This document shows positions 1 through 7,997 of a stretch of DNA of 64,000 nucleotides, one piece after another (the stretch's first letter is position 1; every line of letters starts with the position of its first letter). This stretch comes from Streptomyces sp. CB02261. GTDB lineage: Bacteria; Actinomycetota; Actinomycetes; Streptomycetales; Streptomycetaceae. The stretch covers positions 248,001-312,000 of the forward strand of contig NZ_LIVX01000001.1 in NCBI RefSeq assembly GCF_001905665.1. The letters run 5' to 3'. The position numbers were made by a program, and so were the translations under genes. Under the pieces are notes generated by a model, which was not told the DNA's origin, did no database searches, and saw only the letters and a program-made list of their open reading frames with translations.

Positions 1-275
1 TCCGCCTGGACGAGTTCGCGCTGCGAGGCGACGGAGGTGTACTCGCCCGCCGCCATCGAGAAGGCGCCGGCCGCGAGCCCCGCGAGGCCGGTGATGACGA
101 CGGTCTGCGTGGAGACCGCGCCGCCGGCGACACCGGTCATCAGGGCGAGGTTGGACACCAGGCCGTCCATCGCGCCGAACACGGCGGGGCGCAGCCAGCC
201 GCCGTTCACGTCGCGGTGCGTGTGGTTGTCGCGGTGGGCCTCGTGCAGCGGCGCCTGAGCTTCGATGATGGACAT
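1..275 (-). CDS. VIT1/CCC1-family metal transporter, 5' end only
   Basis: The first 91 codons of a membrane protein whose C-terminal part lies beyond the window edge. It starts MSIIEAQAPLHEAHRDNHTH and continues with GAMDGLVSNLALMTGVAGG, typical of the first transmembrane segment of VIT1/CCC1-type Fe/Mn transporters and nodulin-21-like proteins. This is followed by AAGEYTSVASQREL, the conserved turn after the second helix. A GAGGGGAG ribosome site precedes the ATG at 275. The family moves Fe2+ or Mn2+ across membranes. A histidine-rich N-terminus (HRDNHTHRD) could touch metal. It is divergent from the ADPRH operon, with about 250 bp between. Family call is firm; substrate is inferred. Confidence 0.85.
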   Translation of the reverse strand, partial: MSIIEAQAPLHEAHRDNHTHRDVNGGWLRPAVFGAMDGLVSNLALMTGVAGGAVSTQTVVITGLAGLAAGAFSMAAGEYTSVASQRELVQA

Positions 276-357
276 GGCTCTCCCCTCGTTCCGGCGGGCC
301 GGGTCGCACCCGCCGCCCCCAACACCTTCGAAAATACGCGCGATGTAAGGGGCGCGC

Positions 358-396
358 CAGCAAGGCAGGCCGTACTTACTAAGGTCTGCCTTGCTG
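358..396. promoter_or_regulatory. 11-bp inverted repeat in a divergent promoter region
   Basis: CAGCAAGGCAG (358-368) and CTGCCTTGCTG (386-396) are perfect inverted arms separated by 17 nt. The site lies between the divergent VIT transporter and the ADPRH operon, so an operator is more likely than a terminator. Inside the right arm, AAGG-N4-CCTT is also symmetrical. It does not match the full actinobacterial iron-box consensus. Confidence 0.45.
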
Positions 397-527
397 TGGG
401 AACCGGTTCTGGCGTGGTGTCAGGCGGGTGACAGAGACGTTTCTTCGGCGAGTTCGCGGCCCGTGGTGGCACAGATCCAGGCATCGGGGCGCCATCGGTG
501 CGCCTCTCCCGAGGAAGGGGCCGCGAG

Positions 528-1523
528 ATGGTGACCACCACGGCATGCGACACGCGTGAACGGGCGAGAGGGGCGCTCCTCGGCCTCGCCGTCGGCGACG
601 CGCTCGGCGCGCCCGCCGAGAACATGCGGCCCTCCGAGATCCGCCGCCGCTGGGGCCGGATCGAGGGCTTCGTGACGGACAGCCCGGCCGGGACGGACGA
701 CACCGAGTACGCCATCTTCTCGGCGCTGCTCCTCGCGCGGCACGGCTCCGCCCTCACCGTCCGGCACGTCGAACGGGCCTGGCACCACTGGATCGCCGAC
801 CTCGACGAGGGGCCGTTCCGCGGCGCGGGGTTCTCCGAGCGCGGCACTCTGGAGAACCTCCGCCGGGGCCTCGCCGCGCCCATCTCCGCCCAGCACCGGC
901 ACGCCTGGAGCGACGGGCTCGCCATGCGCGCGGCGCCCTTCGGGGTGTTCGCGGCCGGACGCCCGGCGGAGGCGGCGCGGCTCGTCGCCATCGACGGCAG
1001 CGTCAGCCACGACGGCGAGGGCATCTACGGCGGGCAGGCGGTCGCGGCGGGGGTCGCGGCGGCGATGGCGGGGGCGGGCGTGACCTCGGTGATCGCGGCG
1101 GCCCTCTCGGTCGTCCCGATGGACTCGTGGACGGCCCGCTCGCTGCGCCGCGCGGTGGTGGCCGCCCAGCGGGTCCAGCCGGACCCGCTCACCCGGGAAC
1201 GCCAGGTCCGCTCGGCGGTCGTCATCGGCGGCTACCCCTGGACGGACCTGGCCCCGGAGGCGGTGGGCCTGGCGTTCGGCGCGTTCGCCGCGGCGCGCGG
1301 CGACTTCCGTACGGCCGTCCTGACGGCCGTCAACATGGGCCGCGACGCCGACACCACGGCGGCGGTGGCGGGCGCGCTGGCAGGCGCGGCCGGCGGCCTG
1401 CGCGCGATCCCGGAGGCCTGGGCCTCGGCCATCACCCCGGTGACGGGCAGCTGCCTCCCGTCGATGCGCGGCTACCACGTCCTGGACGTAGCGGACCTTC
1501 TGACCCCGGAGGCGGACACCTGA
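528..1523 (+). CDS. ADP-ribosylglycohydrolase family protein (paralogue 1)
   Basis: A 331-residue all-alpha hydrolase of the ADPRH/DraG fold. Family members cleave ADP-ribose or related N- or O-ribosyl bonds using two Mg2+ ions. The N-terminal helix GALLGLAVGDALGAP, the metal motif TDDT (residues 56-59) and the C-terminal metal motif DADT (273-276, in NMGRDADTTAA) are all intact, so it should be active. An in-frame start 30 nt upstream exists, but the ATG at 528 has a GAGGAAGGGG ribosome site 7 nt before it. It is the first gene of a seven-gene operon. Its stop and the next start overlap (TGATG). Substrate is not predictable from sequence. Confidence 0.9.
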   Translation: MVTTTACDTRERARGALLGLAVGDALGAPAENMRPSEIRRRWGRIEGFVTDSPAGTDDTEYAIFSALLLARHGSALTVRHVERAWHHWIADLDEGPFRGAGFSERGTLENLRRGLAAPISAQHRHAWSDGLAMRAAPFGVFAAGRPAEAARLVAIDGSVSHDGEGIYGGQAVAAGVAAAMAGAGVTSVIAAALSVVPMDSWTARSLRRAVVAAQRVQPDPLTRERQVRSAVVIGGYPWTDLAPEAVGLAFGAFAAARGDFRTAVLTAVNMGRDADTTAAVAGALAGAAGGLRAIPEAWASAITPVTGSCLPSMRGYHVLDVADLLTPEADT

Positions 1524-3322
1524 TGAACCCCCACGACACGACACCCCCCACCGACACGACCGTGGCCACCCCTCTCGCAGCGGGCTCAGCCCCCACCGGC
1601 GGCACCGCCCTCATGGCAGGCGCGGGCCCCGCAGTCGACATCCCCCTCACGGCAGCCACCGGCCCCGCCACCGACACCCTCCTCGCAGTGGCCGTCAGCC
1701 CCGCCCCGACCGACACCACCGCGGCCCCGAGCCGAGGCACGGCCAACACCGCCGCCGACACCCCCCTCACGGCAAGCACCAGCCCCGCCACCGACACCCT
1801 CCTCGCAGCGGCCGTCAGCCCCGCCCCGACCGACACCACCGCAGCTCCGGGCCGAGACACGGCCGGCACCGCCGCAGCTCCGGGCCGAGACACGGCCGGC
1901 ACCGCTGTGGGCAGTCGTCCCGCAGGGCGGGACGGGTGGGCACAGCTCACGGTGCCGGGTGCCGGCCCGCTGCTCGCCGACCCCGAGGACCCGAGCCCAC
2001 CGCCGGGTGCCGGCCCGCTGCTCGCCGACCCCGAGGACCCGACCCCACCGCCCGGCCCCGGCCCCCTGCTCGCCGACCCCGAGGACCCGGCGTCCCAGCC
2101 CGGCGGCCGCCCCTCCCCCGCGCGGGGCGGCGCACGCGACCACGTCGCCCCCGCACCGGCCGCACCGGCCGGAGCACGACCGCCCCGCGACGCGATCGAG
2201 GGCCTCCTCCTCGGCCTCGCCGCGGGCGACGCCGCCGGTTGGCCCGCCGCCAGGCACCGCGCCGCCCGCATGCCCGAGTGGACCCGCCGCCTCACCCGCG
2301 AGCTCGACACCTTCGCCGAGCAGAACGCCACGACCACCCTCCCCGTCCCCATCGCCCTCAACCAGCCCCCCGAGCCCCTCCGCCTCGGCCCCTCCGACGA
2401 CGCCGAGTGGGCGGTCTTCACGGCCGAGGCGGTCCTCACCGCCTCCGGCCCCGGCTTCGCCGGCCTCCCCCCGGAGCGCCGCCTCCGCGCCTCCGTGAAC
2501 CTCGCCTGGAACGCCCTCGCCGACCAGGTCGCCGCCGCGGCGGACCGCGCTCCCGAGATCGAGTCGGCCGTCCTCCCGCTCCGCGCCCGGATCTCCGTCC
2601 GCGCGGGCCTCGGCAACCTCGCCACCGGCCTGCGTCCCCCCGCGACCGGCCACGACAACCCGCACTTCTTCGACGACGCCGCCTGTGTACGGGCCGTGGT
2701 CCTCGCCCTCGTCCACCCCGGCGACCCGCGCGCCGCCGCCGAACTGGCGGAGTTCGACGCCCGGTACACCCAGGACGGCGACGGCGTCCACGGCGCCCGC
2801 GCGATGGCGGCGGCCGTCGCCGCGGCCTTCGGCGGGGCGACGGTCGACGAGAGCGTCGAGGCGGCGCTCGACGAACTCCCGCCCGCCACGGAGATCGGCC
2901 GCAACTCCCGGCACGCGGTGAAGCTGGCCCACACCGCCGGTTCGGCCTTCGCGCTCGTCCCGCTCCTGGAGCACCAGATCGTCGACCACGTCTACAGCTA
3001 CGGCATCGCCGCCGCCGAGACCGTGCCCGTGGCGCTCGCGCTCGCCACCGCCGCGCGCGGCGAGATGACGGCCGCCGTGCCGGCCGCCGTCTGCCTCTCG
3101 CGGGTCGCCGACTCCGCCCCGGCGCTCGCGGGCGCGCTCACGGGGGCGCTGGGCGGCGGCCGTTCGGTGCCGCCGGCCTGGCGCGAGGCGTGCCGGACGC
3201 TCGCGGGCTGCGCGCTGCCCCGGCTCGCGGGCACGGATCTGGTCGAACTCGCCGGGCTGCTCGCAGCCACGGAACCGGCCACCCCGGGTGGACAATTCCG
3301 ACATGACACCCACACTGGATGA
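1523..3322 (+). CDS. ADP-ribosylglycohydrolase-like protein with repeat-rich N-terminus and degenerate metal site (paralogue 2)
   Basis: A 599-residue protein. Residues 1 to about 220 are Pro/Ala/Thr-rich and disordered-looking, built from tandem repeats. The ADPRH fold starts near residue 223 (IEGLLLGLAAGDAAGW). The first metal motif is SDDA (291-294) instead of TDDT. The C-terminal motif reads VADS (528-531) where paralogue 1 has DADT, so one expected Mg-binding aspartate is lost. The protein may therefore be weakly active, altered in substrate, or a non-catalytic partner of its neighbours. It starts in the stop codon of paralogue 1 and overlaps paralogue 3 by 20 nt. A later true start inside the repeats cannot be excluded. 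Confidence 0.8.
   Translation: MNPHDTTPPTDTTVATPLAAGSAPTGGTALMAGAGPAVDIPLTAATGPATDTLLAVAVSPAPTDTTAAPSRGTANTAADTPLTASTSPATDTLLAAAVSPAPTDTTAAPGRDTAGTAAAPGRDTAGTAVGSRPAGRDGWAQLTVPGAGPLLADPEDPSPPPGAGPLLADPEDPTPPPGPGPLLADPEDPASQPGGRPSPARGGARDHVAPAPAAPAGARPPRDAIEGLLLGLAAGDAAGWPAARHRAARMPEWTRRLTRELDTFAEQNATTTLPVPIALNQPPEPLRLGPSDDAEWAVFTAEAVLTASGPGFAGLPPERRLRASVNLAWNALADQVAAAADRAPEIESAVLPLRARISVRAGLGNLATGLRPPATGHDNPHFFDDAACVRAVVLALVHPGDPRAAAELAEFDARYTQDGDGVHGARAMAAAVAAAFGGATVDESVEAALDELPPATEIGRNSRHAVKLAHTAGSAFALVPLLEHQIVDHVYSYGIAAAETVPVALALATAARGEMTAAVPAAVCLSRVADSAPALAGALTGALGGGRSVPPAWREACRTLAGCALPRLAGTDLVELAGLLAATEPATPGGQFRHDTHTG
1642..2101 (+). repeat. Three in-frame tandem repeat families in the ADPRH paralogue 2 gene
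   Basis: Two near-identical 120-bp units (1642-1761 and 1762-1881) are followed by two 33-bp units (1841-1873, 1874-1906; protein unit AAPGRDTAGTA). Three 48-bp units come next (1958-2005, 2006-2053, 2054-2101; protein unit GAGPLLADPEDPSPPP). All periods are multiples of 3, so the reading frame survives copy-number change. They encode a flexible extension ahead of the catalytic fold. Confidence 0.85.
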
Positions 3323-4454
3323 CCGGATCACCGGCAGTCTCGTCGGGGCCGCCGTCGGCGACGCGCTCGGCGGCCCCGTCGAGGGCTACACCCCCGAGCA
3401 GATCCTGGAACGCCACGGCGGCCGCGTCACCGGCGTCGTCGGCCCCTGGAACGGCGGCGAGTGGCGTACCGCCCGCCCCATCGCCCCGTACCACAAGGGC
3501 GACGGACACGTCACCGACGACACCTTGATGACCCACGCCCTGATCCGGGTGTACGAGAAGGTCCGCGGCCACCTCGACGCGTACGCGGTCGCGGACCACC
3601 TCGTCCCCGAACTCATGGGCTCCCCCGTCTGGATCCCCGAACTGGAGGCGGAGGCGCTGCCGCTCCAGCGGATCTTCCTGGCCGAGAAGTGGATCGTGGC
3701 CCGGCTCCACTACGGCCATGTGGACCCGCGCGAGGCCGGCAGCGGCAACATCGTCAACTGCGGCGCGGCGATGTACATGGCCCCCGTCGGGCTCGTCAAC
3801 GCGGCCCATCCGGAGGCCGCGTACGCCGAGGCCCTCGACGTCGCGGGGGCGCACCAGTCCTCGTACGGCCGTGAGGCGGCCGGCGTGTTCGCGGCGGCGG
3901 TGGCGGCGGCGTGCGCGCCGGGGGCCACGGCGTCCTCGGTGGTGGGGACGGCCCTGGCCCTGGCCAAGGACGGCACGCGCTCGGCGATCGAGGCGGTCGC
4001 CGAAGTGGCCGAGCGCCACACGGACTTCGAGTCGGCCCTGACCCCGCTCCGCAAGGCGGTGGCGCCCTTCGACTCGGTCGGCCCCGACTACCGCTCCCCC
4101 TCCCTCGGCGCCCGCCGCCCCTCCCGCCTGCACGCGATCGAGGAACTTCCCGTCGCCCTGGGCATGCTCCTCGTCGGCGAGGGCGACTACCGCCGTACGG
4201 TCCTGGGCGCGGTCAACTACGGCCGCGACTGCGACTCGATCGCGACGATGGCGGGCGCGATCGCGGGCGCGCTGCACGGCGAGTCCGCGGTGCCCGCCGA
4301 CTGGGCGAAGCGGGTGGCGGAGGCGAGCCGCCTCGACCTGCACGCCCCGGCGCGGGCGCTGACCGAGGTGACCCGCGAGGTGTTCGCACGGGACGCGGAG
4401 CGCCGCCGGGCCCACGAGGCCGCGTTCACCGCCCTGACGAGCGGCGCCCGGTGA
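3303..4454 (+). CDS. ADP-ribosylglycohydrolase family protein (paralogue 3)
   Basis: 383 residues. The N-terminal helix ITGSLVGAAVGDALGGPVEG, the metal motif TDDT (71-74) and the C-terminal DCDS (309-312, in NYGRDCDSIATMAGA) are complete, so a two-Mg hydrolase is expected. The ATG at 3303 is chosen over a GTG at 3288 because GGGTGGA lies 10 nt upstream of it. The gene starts inside the end of paralogue 2, and its stop overlaps the GTG of paralogue 4 (GTGA). It is clearly more than a recent copy of its neighbours: lengths and motif surroundings differ, which suggests distinct substrates within one pathway. Confidence 0.9.
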   Translation: MTPTLDDRITGSLVGAAVGDALGGPVEGYTPEQILERHGGRVTGVVGPWNGGEWRTARPIAPYHKGDGHVTDDTLMTHALIRVYEKVRGHLDAYAVADHLVPELMGSPVWIPELEAEALPLQRIFLAEKWIVARLHYGHVDPREAGSGNIVNCGAAMYMAPVGLVNAAHPEAAYAEALDVAGAHQSSYGREAAGVFAAAVAAACAPGATASSVVGTALALAKDGTRSAIEAVAEVAERHTDFESALTPLRKAVAPFDSVGPDYRSPSLGARRPSRLHAIEELPVALGMLLVGEGDYRRTVLGAVNYGRDCDSIATMAGAIAGALHGESAVPADWAKRVAEASRLDLHAPARALTEVTREVFARDAERRRAHEAAFTALTSGAR

Positions 4455-5860
4455 ACCTCCGCCTGACCTGGGTCCAGCCGGAGGACCTGGTGGGCCACGA
4501 GCTCCGGCAGGCACGCGAGGACGGGCGCGACGCGAGCGCCCTCGCGGCCCGCTGGGCGGCGGCGGGCGGCCCTCCGGCCCCGGAGTCGGCCGGCGCGTCC
4601 ACGGTGGCCCGCCCCGACCTGCGCCCCCTGGCGACGGAACTCCTGGACGCCCTGGCGGCCCTCCCCACCCCCCTCGGGGAGCGCGAACCGACCGCGCTCC
4701 CCGACATCCGGGCGCTGACGACCCCCCACACCACGCCGCCCGCGGCGTGCGCGGCGGCCCCGAGCGCGCGGAGGCCCACCGGTCTCGCGGGCGAAGCCCC
4801 CGAGGGCCTCCGCGACCGCCTGCACGCCGCCTGGCTGGGCCGCGCCGTCGGATGCCTGCTCGGCAAGCCCGTCGAGAAACTGCCCCTGTCCGCCATCCGC
4901 GACCTCGCGCGCGCCGCGGGCAACTGGCCCCTCTCCACCTGGTTCACCGCCCGAGGCGTCCCCGGCGAGCTGCTCGACGCACACCCCTGGAACCGCCGCT
5001 CCGCCACCACCTCCCTCGCCGAGAACATCGACGGCATGCCCGAGGACGACGACCTCAACTACCCCCTGCTCGATCTGCTGCTCCTCCAGCGGCACGGCCG
5101 CGACTTCACCACCGCCGACGTCGCCCGCCTCTGGCTCGACGAGCTTCCCGCCGGCCGCACCTTCACGGCCGAGCGCGTCGCCTACCGCAACCTCCTCGAC
5201 GGCGTGGAACCCCCGCTGACCGCCGTCCACCGCAACCCCTTCCGTGAGTGGATCGGCGCCCAGATCCGCGCCGACGTCCACGGCTGGACCTGCCCGGGCG
5301 ACCCGGTCGCCGCCGCTGGACAGGCCCATCGGGACGCGGTGCTCACCCACACCGCGAACGGCGTCTACGGCGCCATGTTCGTCGCCGCCACCCTCGCCAC
5401 GGCCGCCACCGGCACCGCCGACGTCCACCGGTCGCTCGCCGCCGGGCTCGCGGTGATCCCGCCCCGCTCACGCCTCGCCGGGGCCGTCCGCCTCGGCATC
5501 GCGTCCGCCCGCGCCACACCCGACTTCGACACGGTCGTCGACCGGCTGCACGCCGAACTCGGCGGGTACCACTGGGTGCATGCCGTCCCGAACGCCGCCC
5601 TGGTCGCCGCCGCCCTCACCCACGCCGACGGCGACTTCTCCCGCTCCGTCTGCGCGGCCGTCTCCGGCGGCTGGGACACCGACTCCAACGGCGCCACCGC
5701 CGGCTCCGTCGCCGGACTGCTCGCCGGTCACCCCGACCGGCTCCCCGAGCACTGGACGTCCCCCCTCAAGAACCGGCTCTCGACCTCGGTGCCGTCCTTC
5801 GACGGCATCGGATTCGACACCCTGGCCGAACTGACCCATCGGGAGGCAGTACGCCCATGA
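4451..5860 (+). CDS. ADP-ribosylglycohydrolase family protein (paralogue 4)
   Basis: 469 residues. About 120 residues of less conserved N-terminal sequence (MNLRLTWVQPEDLVGHEL) precede the ADPRH fold, which begins DRLHAAWLGRAVGCLLGKPVEK. The metal motifs are the EDDD type (198-201, in GMPEDDDLNYPLL) and DTDS (409-412, in GGWDTDSNGATAGS). This belongs to a different ADPRH branch from paralogues 1-3. The GTG start overlaps the preceding stop, and the TGA overlaps the ATG of the PfkB gene, so translation is coupled. Motifs are intact, so activity is expected. The natural substrate is unknown. Confidence 0.88.
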   Translation: MNLRLTWVQPEDLVGHELRQAREDGRDASALAARWAAAGGPPAPESAGASTVARPDLRPLATELLDALAALPTPLGEREPTALPDIRALTTPHTTPPAACAAAPSARRPTGLAGEAPEGLRDRLHAAWLGRAVGCLLGKPVEKLPLSAIRDLARAAGNWPLSTWFTARGVPGELLDAHPWNRRSATTSLAENIDGMPEDDDLNYPLLDLLLLQRHGRDFTTADVARLWLDELPAGRTFTAERVAYRNLLDGVEPPLTAVHRNPFREWIGAQIRADVHGWTCPGDPVAAAGQAHRDAVLTHTANGVYGAMFVAATLATAATGTADVHRSLAAGLAVIPPRSRLAGAVRLGIASARATPDFDTVVDRLHAELGGYHWVHAVPNAALVAAALTHADGDFSRSVCAAVSGGWDTDSNGATAGSVAGLLAGHPDRLPEHWTSPLKNRLSTSVPSFDGIGFDTLAELTHREAVRP

Positions 5861-6777
5861 CCAGCATCGTCGTTCTCGGCAGCACGAACATGGACCTCGT
5901 CGCCTACGTGCCGCAGGCCCCGGCGCTCGGCGAGACCGTCACCGGCCGCTCCTTCCGCACGATCCCCGGCGGCAAGGGCGCCAACCAGGCCGTCGCCGCC
6001 GCCCGCGCGGGCGGCGAGGTGGCGATGATCGGCGCCGTCGGCGCGGACGACTTCGGGGCGCGGCTCCGCGCCACCCTGGAGCACTGCGCGGTGGACACCG
6101 ACCTGCTGCGCACCGCCGAGGGCTCGTCCGGCACCGCGCACATCGTCGTCGACGACGAGGGCGGCAACGCGATCGTCGTCGTCCCCGGCGCCAACGGCAC
6201 CGTCACCTCCCTGACCCACGGCGACGAGGCGCTCATCGGCACCGCGGACACCCTGCTCCTCCAGCTCGAACTCCCCCTCTCCGTCGTCGTGGAGGGCGCC
6301 GCGACCGCCCGCAGGCTTGGCGTCCGCACCGTCCTCACCCCCGCCCCCGCCCGGCCGCTCCCGCCCGAACTCCTCGCCTCGATCGACCTGTTGGTGCCCA
6401 ACGAGCACGAGGCCGCCGCGCTCACCGGCCTCACCGACCCGCGCGAGGCCGCCCGAGCCCTGCTCCGGGACGTCCCCGAGGTGGTCGTCACCCTGGGGGC
6501 GGCCGGCAGCCTGTACGCGGCGCGAGGCGCCGATCCGGTCGAGGTGCCCGCCCCCCGCGTCCGGGCCGTGGACACCACCGGGGCGGGCGACACCTTCGTC
6601 GGCGCGCTCGCGGTGGCCCTCGGCGAGGGCCGCCCCGCCCCGGAGGCCCTGGCCTGGGCGCAGGCCGCCGCCGCGCTCTCCGTGCGGCGCGAGGGCGCGT
6701 CGACCTCGATGCCGTACCGCGTCGAGATCGAGGCGGCCTTCCACTCCCCCGACTCCCTGGAGGCCGACCCCGTATGA
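5857..6777 (+). CDS. PfkB-family carbohydrate kinase (ribokinase-like)
   Basis: 306 residues. The first PfkB signature is seen as GGKGANQAVAAARAG (from residue 38). The second is DTTGAGDTFVGALAVAL (from residue 239), with D245 as the likely catalytic base. The overall pattern (GSTNMDLV at the start, VPNEHEA in the middle) is closest to ribokinase, which phosphorylates ribose at O5. In an operon with four ribosyl-hydrolase-like proteins, a role phosphorylating the released ribose or riboside is a reasonable inference. It is coupled to both neighbours by 4-nt ATGA overlaps. Confidence 0.88.
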   Translation: MTSIVVLGSTNMDLVAYVPQAPALGETVTGRSFRTIPGGKGANQAVAAARAGGEVAMIGAVGADDFGARLRATLEHCAVDTDLLRTAEGSSGTAHIVVDDEGGNAIVVVPGANGTVTSLTHGDEALIGTADTLLLQLELPLSVVVEGAATARRLGVRTVLTPAPARPLPPELLASIDLLVPNEHEAAALTGLTDPREAARALLRDVPEVVVTLGAAGSLYAARGADPVEVPAPRVRAVDTTGAGDTFVGALAVALGEGRPAPEALAWAQAAAALSVRREGASTSMPYRVEIEAAFHSPDSLEADPV

Positions 6778-7997
6778 CCGTCACCGCACCCGTCACCGCG
6801 CCCGCCGCCCCCGCGCCGCCCCTGCGCGGGCTGCGCGTCCTCGATCTCGCGACCCTCTTCGCCGGTCCGCTCGCCGCCACGATGCTCGGCGACTTCGGCG
6901 CCGACGTCGTCAAGGTCGAGCACCCCCGCAAGCCCGATCCGTCCCGTGGCCACGGCCCCGCCAAGGACGGCGTCGGCCTGTGGTGGAAGGTCCTCGGCCG
7001 CAACAAGCGGGCGATCACCCTCGACCTGTCCTCGCCGGGAGGCCGGGACACCCTGCTGGCGCTCGCCGCCGACGCCGACGTGATCGTGGAGAACTTCCGC
7101 CCCGGCACGCTGGAGCGCTGGGGCCTCGGCTGGGAGGAGCTCTCCACCGTCAACCCGCGCCTCGTCCTCGCCCGCGTCACCGGCTTCGGCCAGTTCGGCC
7201 CGTACGCCCACCGTCCCGGCTTCGGCACCCTCGCCGAGGCCATGAGCGGGTTCGCCGCGATCACCGGCGAGCCCGACGGCCCGCCCACCCTGCCCCCCTT
7301 CGGTCTGGCCGACTCGATCGCCGCCCTGGCCACGGCGTACGCGGTGATGACCGCGCTCACCGCCAGGACGACCACCGGACGCGGCCAGGTCGTCGACATG
7401 GCGATCATCGAACCGATGCTCGCCGTCATCGGCCCCCACCCCCTCTGGTACGACCAGCTCGGTTACGTCCAGCCCCGGACCGGCAACCGCTCCCGCAACA
7501 ACGCGCCGCGCAACACCTACCGGACCGCCGACGGCTCCTGGGTCGCCGTCTCCACCTCCGCCCAGTCGATCGCCGAGCGGGTGATGCGGCTCGTCGGCCG
7601 CCCGGACCTGATCGACGAGCCGTGGTTCGCCGACGGCACGGGCCGGGCCGAGCACGCGGACGTCCTGGACGAGGCGGTCGGCGCCTGGATCGCCCGCCGC
7701 ACCCGCGAGGAGGCGATGGCGGCCTTCGAGAAGGCGGAGGCGGCCATCGCCCCCGTCTACGACATCCGTGACGTCGTCGACGACCCGCAGTACCGGGCGC
7801 TCGGCACCGTCACCGAGGTACAGGACCCCGAACTCGGCCCGATCAAGATGCAGAACGTCCTCTTCCGCCTCTCCGAGACGCCCGGAGCCATCCGCTGGTC
7901 CGGCCGCCCCCACGGCGCCGACACCACCGCCGTCCTCACCGAACTCGGCCTCACCTCCGCCGAGATCGACCGTCTCCGCGACCAGGGGGCGGTATGA
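6774..7997 (+). CDS. CaiB/BaiF-type class III CoA transferase
   Basis: 407 residues, a full-length family III CoA transferase. The start LRGLRVLDLATLFAGPLAATMLGDFGADVVKVEHP is the family's N-terminal Rossmann region (quoted in parts: LRVLDLATLFAGPLAA, DFGADVVKVEHP). NPRLVLARVTGFGQFGPY and an aspartate in GLADSIAALATAYAV (about D180), likely the acyl-anhydride-forming residue, follow. These enzymes move CoA between carboxylic acids. The ATG overlaps the PfkB stop, and the stop overlaps the citE-like ATG, so it should act with the lyase on a shared acyl-CoA, such as a malyl- or citramalyl-type ester. Confidence 0.88.
   Translation: MTVTAPVTAPAAPAPPLRGLRVLDLATLFAGPLAATMLGDFGADVVKVEHPRKPDPSRGHGPAKDGVGLWWKVLGRNKRAITLDLSSPGGRDTLLALAADADVIVENFRPGTLERWGLGWEELSTVNPRLVLARVTGFGQFGPYAHRPGFGTLAEAMSGFAAITGEPDGPPTLPPFGLADSIAALATAYAVMTALTARTTTGRGQVVDMAIIEPMLAVIGPHPLWYDQLGYVQPRTGNRSRNNAPRNTYRTADGSWVAVSTSAQSIAERVMRLVGRPDLIDEPWFADGTGRAEHADVLDEAVGAWIARRTREEAMAAFEKAEAAIAPVYDIRDVVDDPQYRALGTVTEVQDPELGPIKMQNVLFRLSETPGAIRWSGRPHGADTTAVLTELGLTSAEIDRLRDQGAV

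Noticed and set aside
5904..7913. 669-codon ORF antisense to the PfkB and CaiB genes
   Set aside because: Same shadow effect; no motifs, and it spans two real genes.
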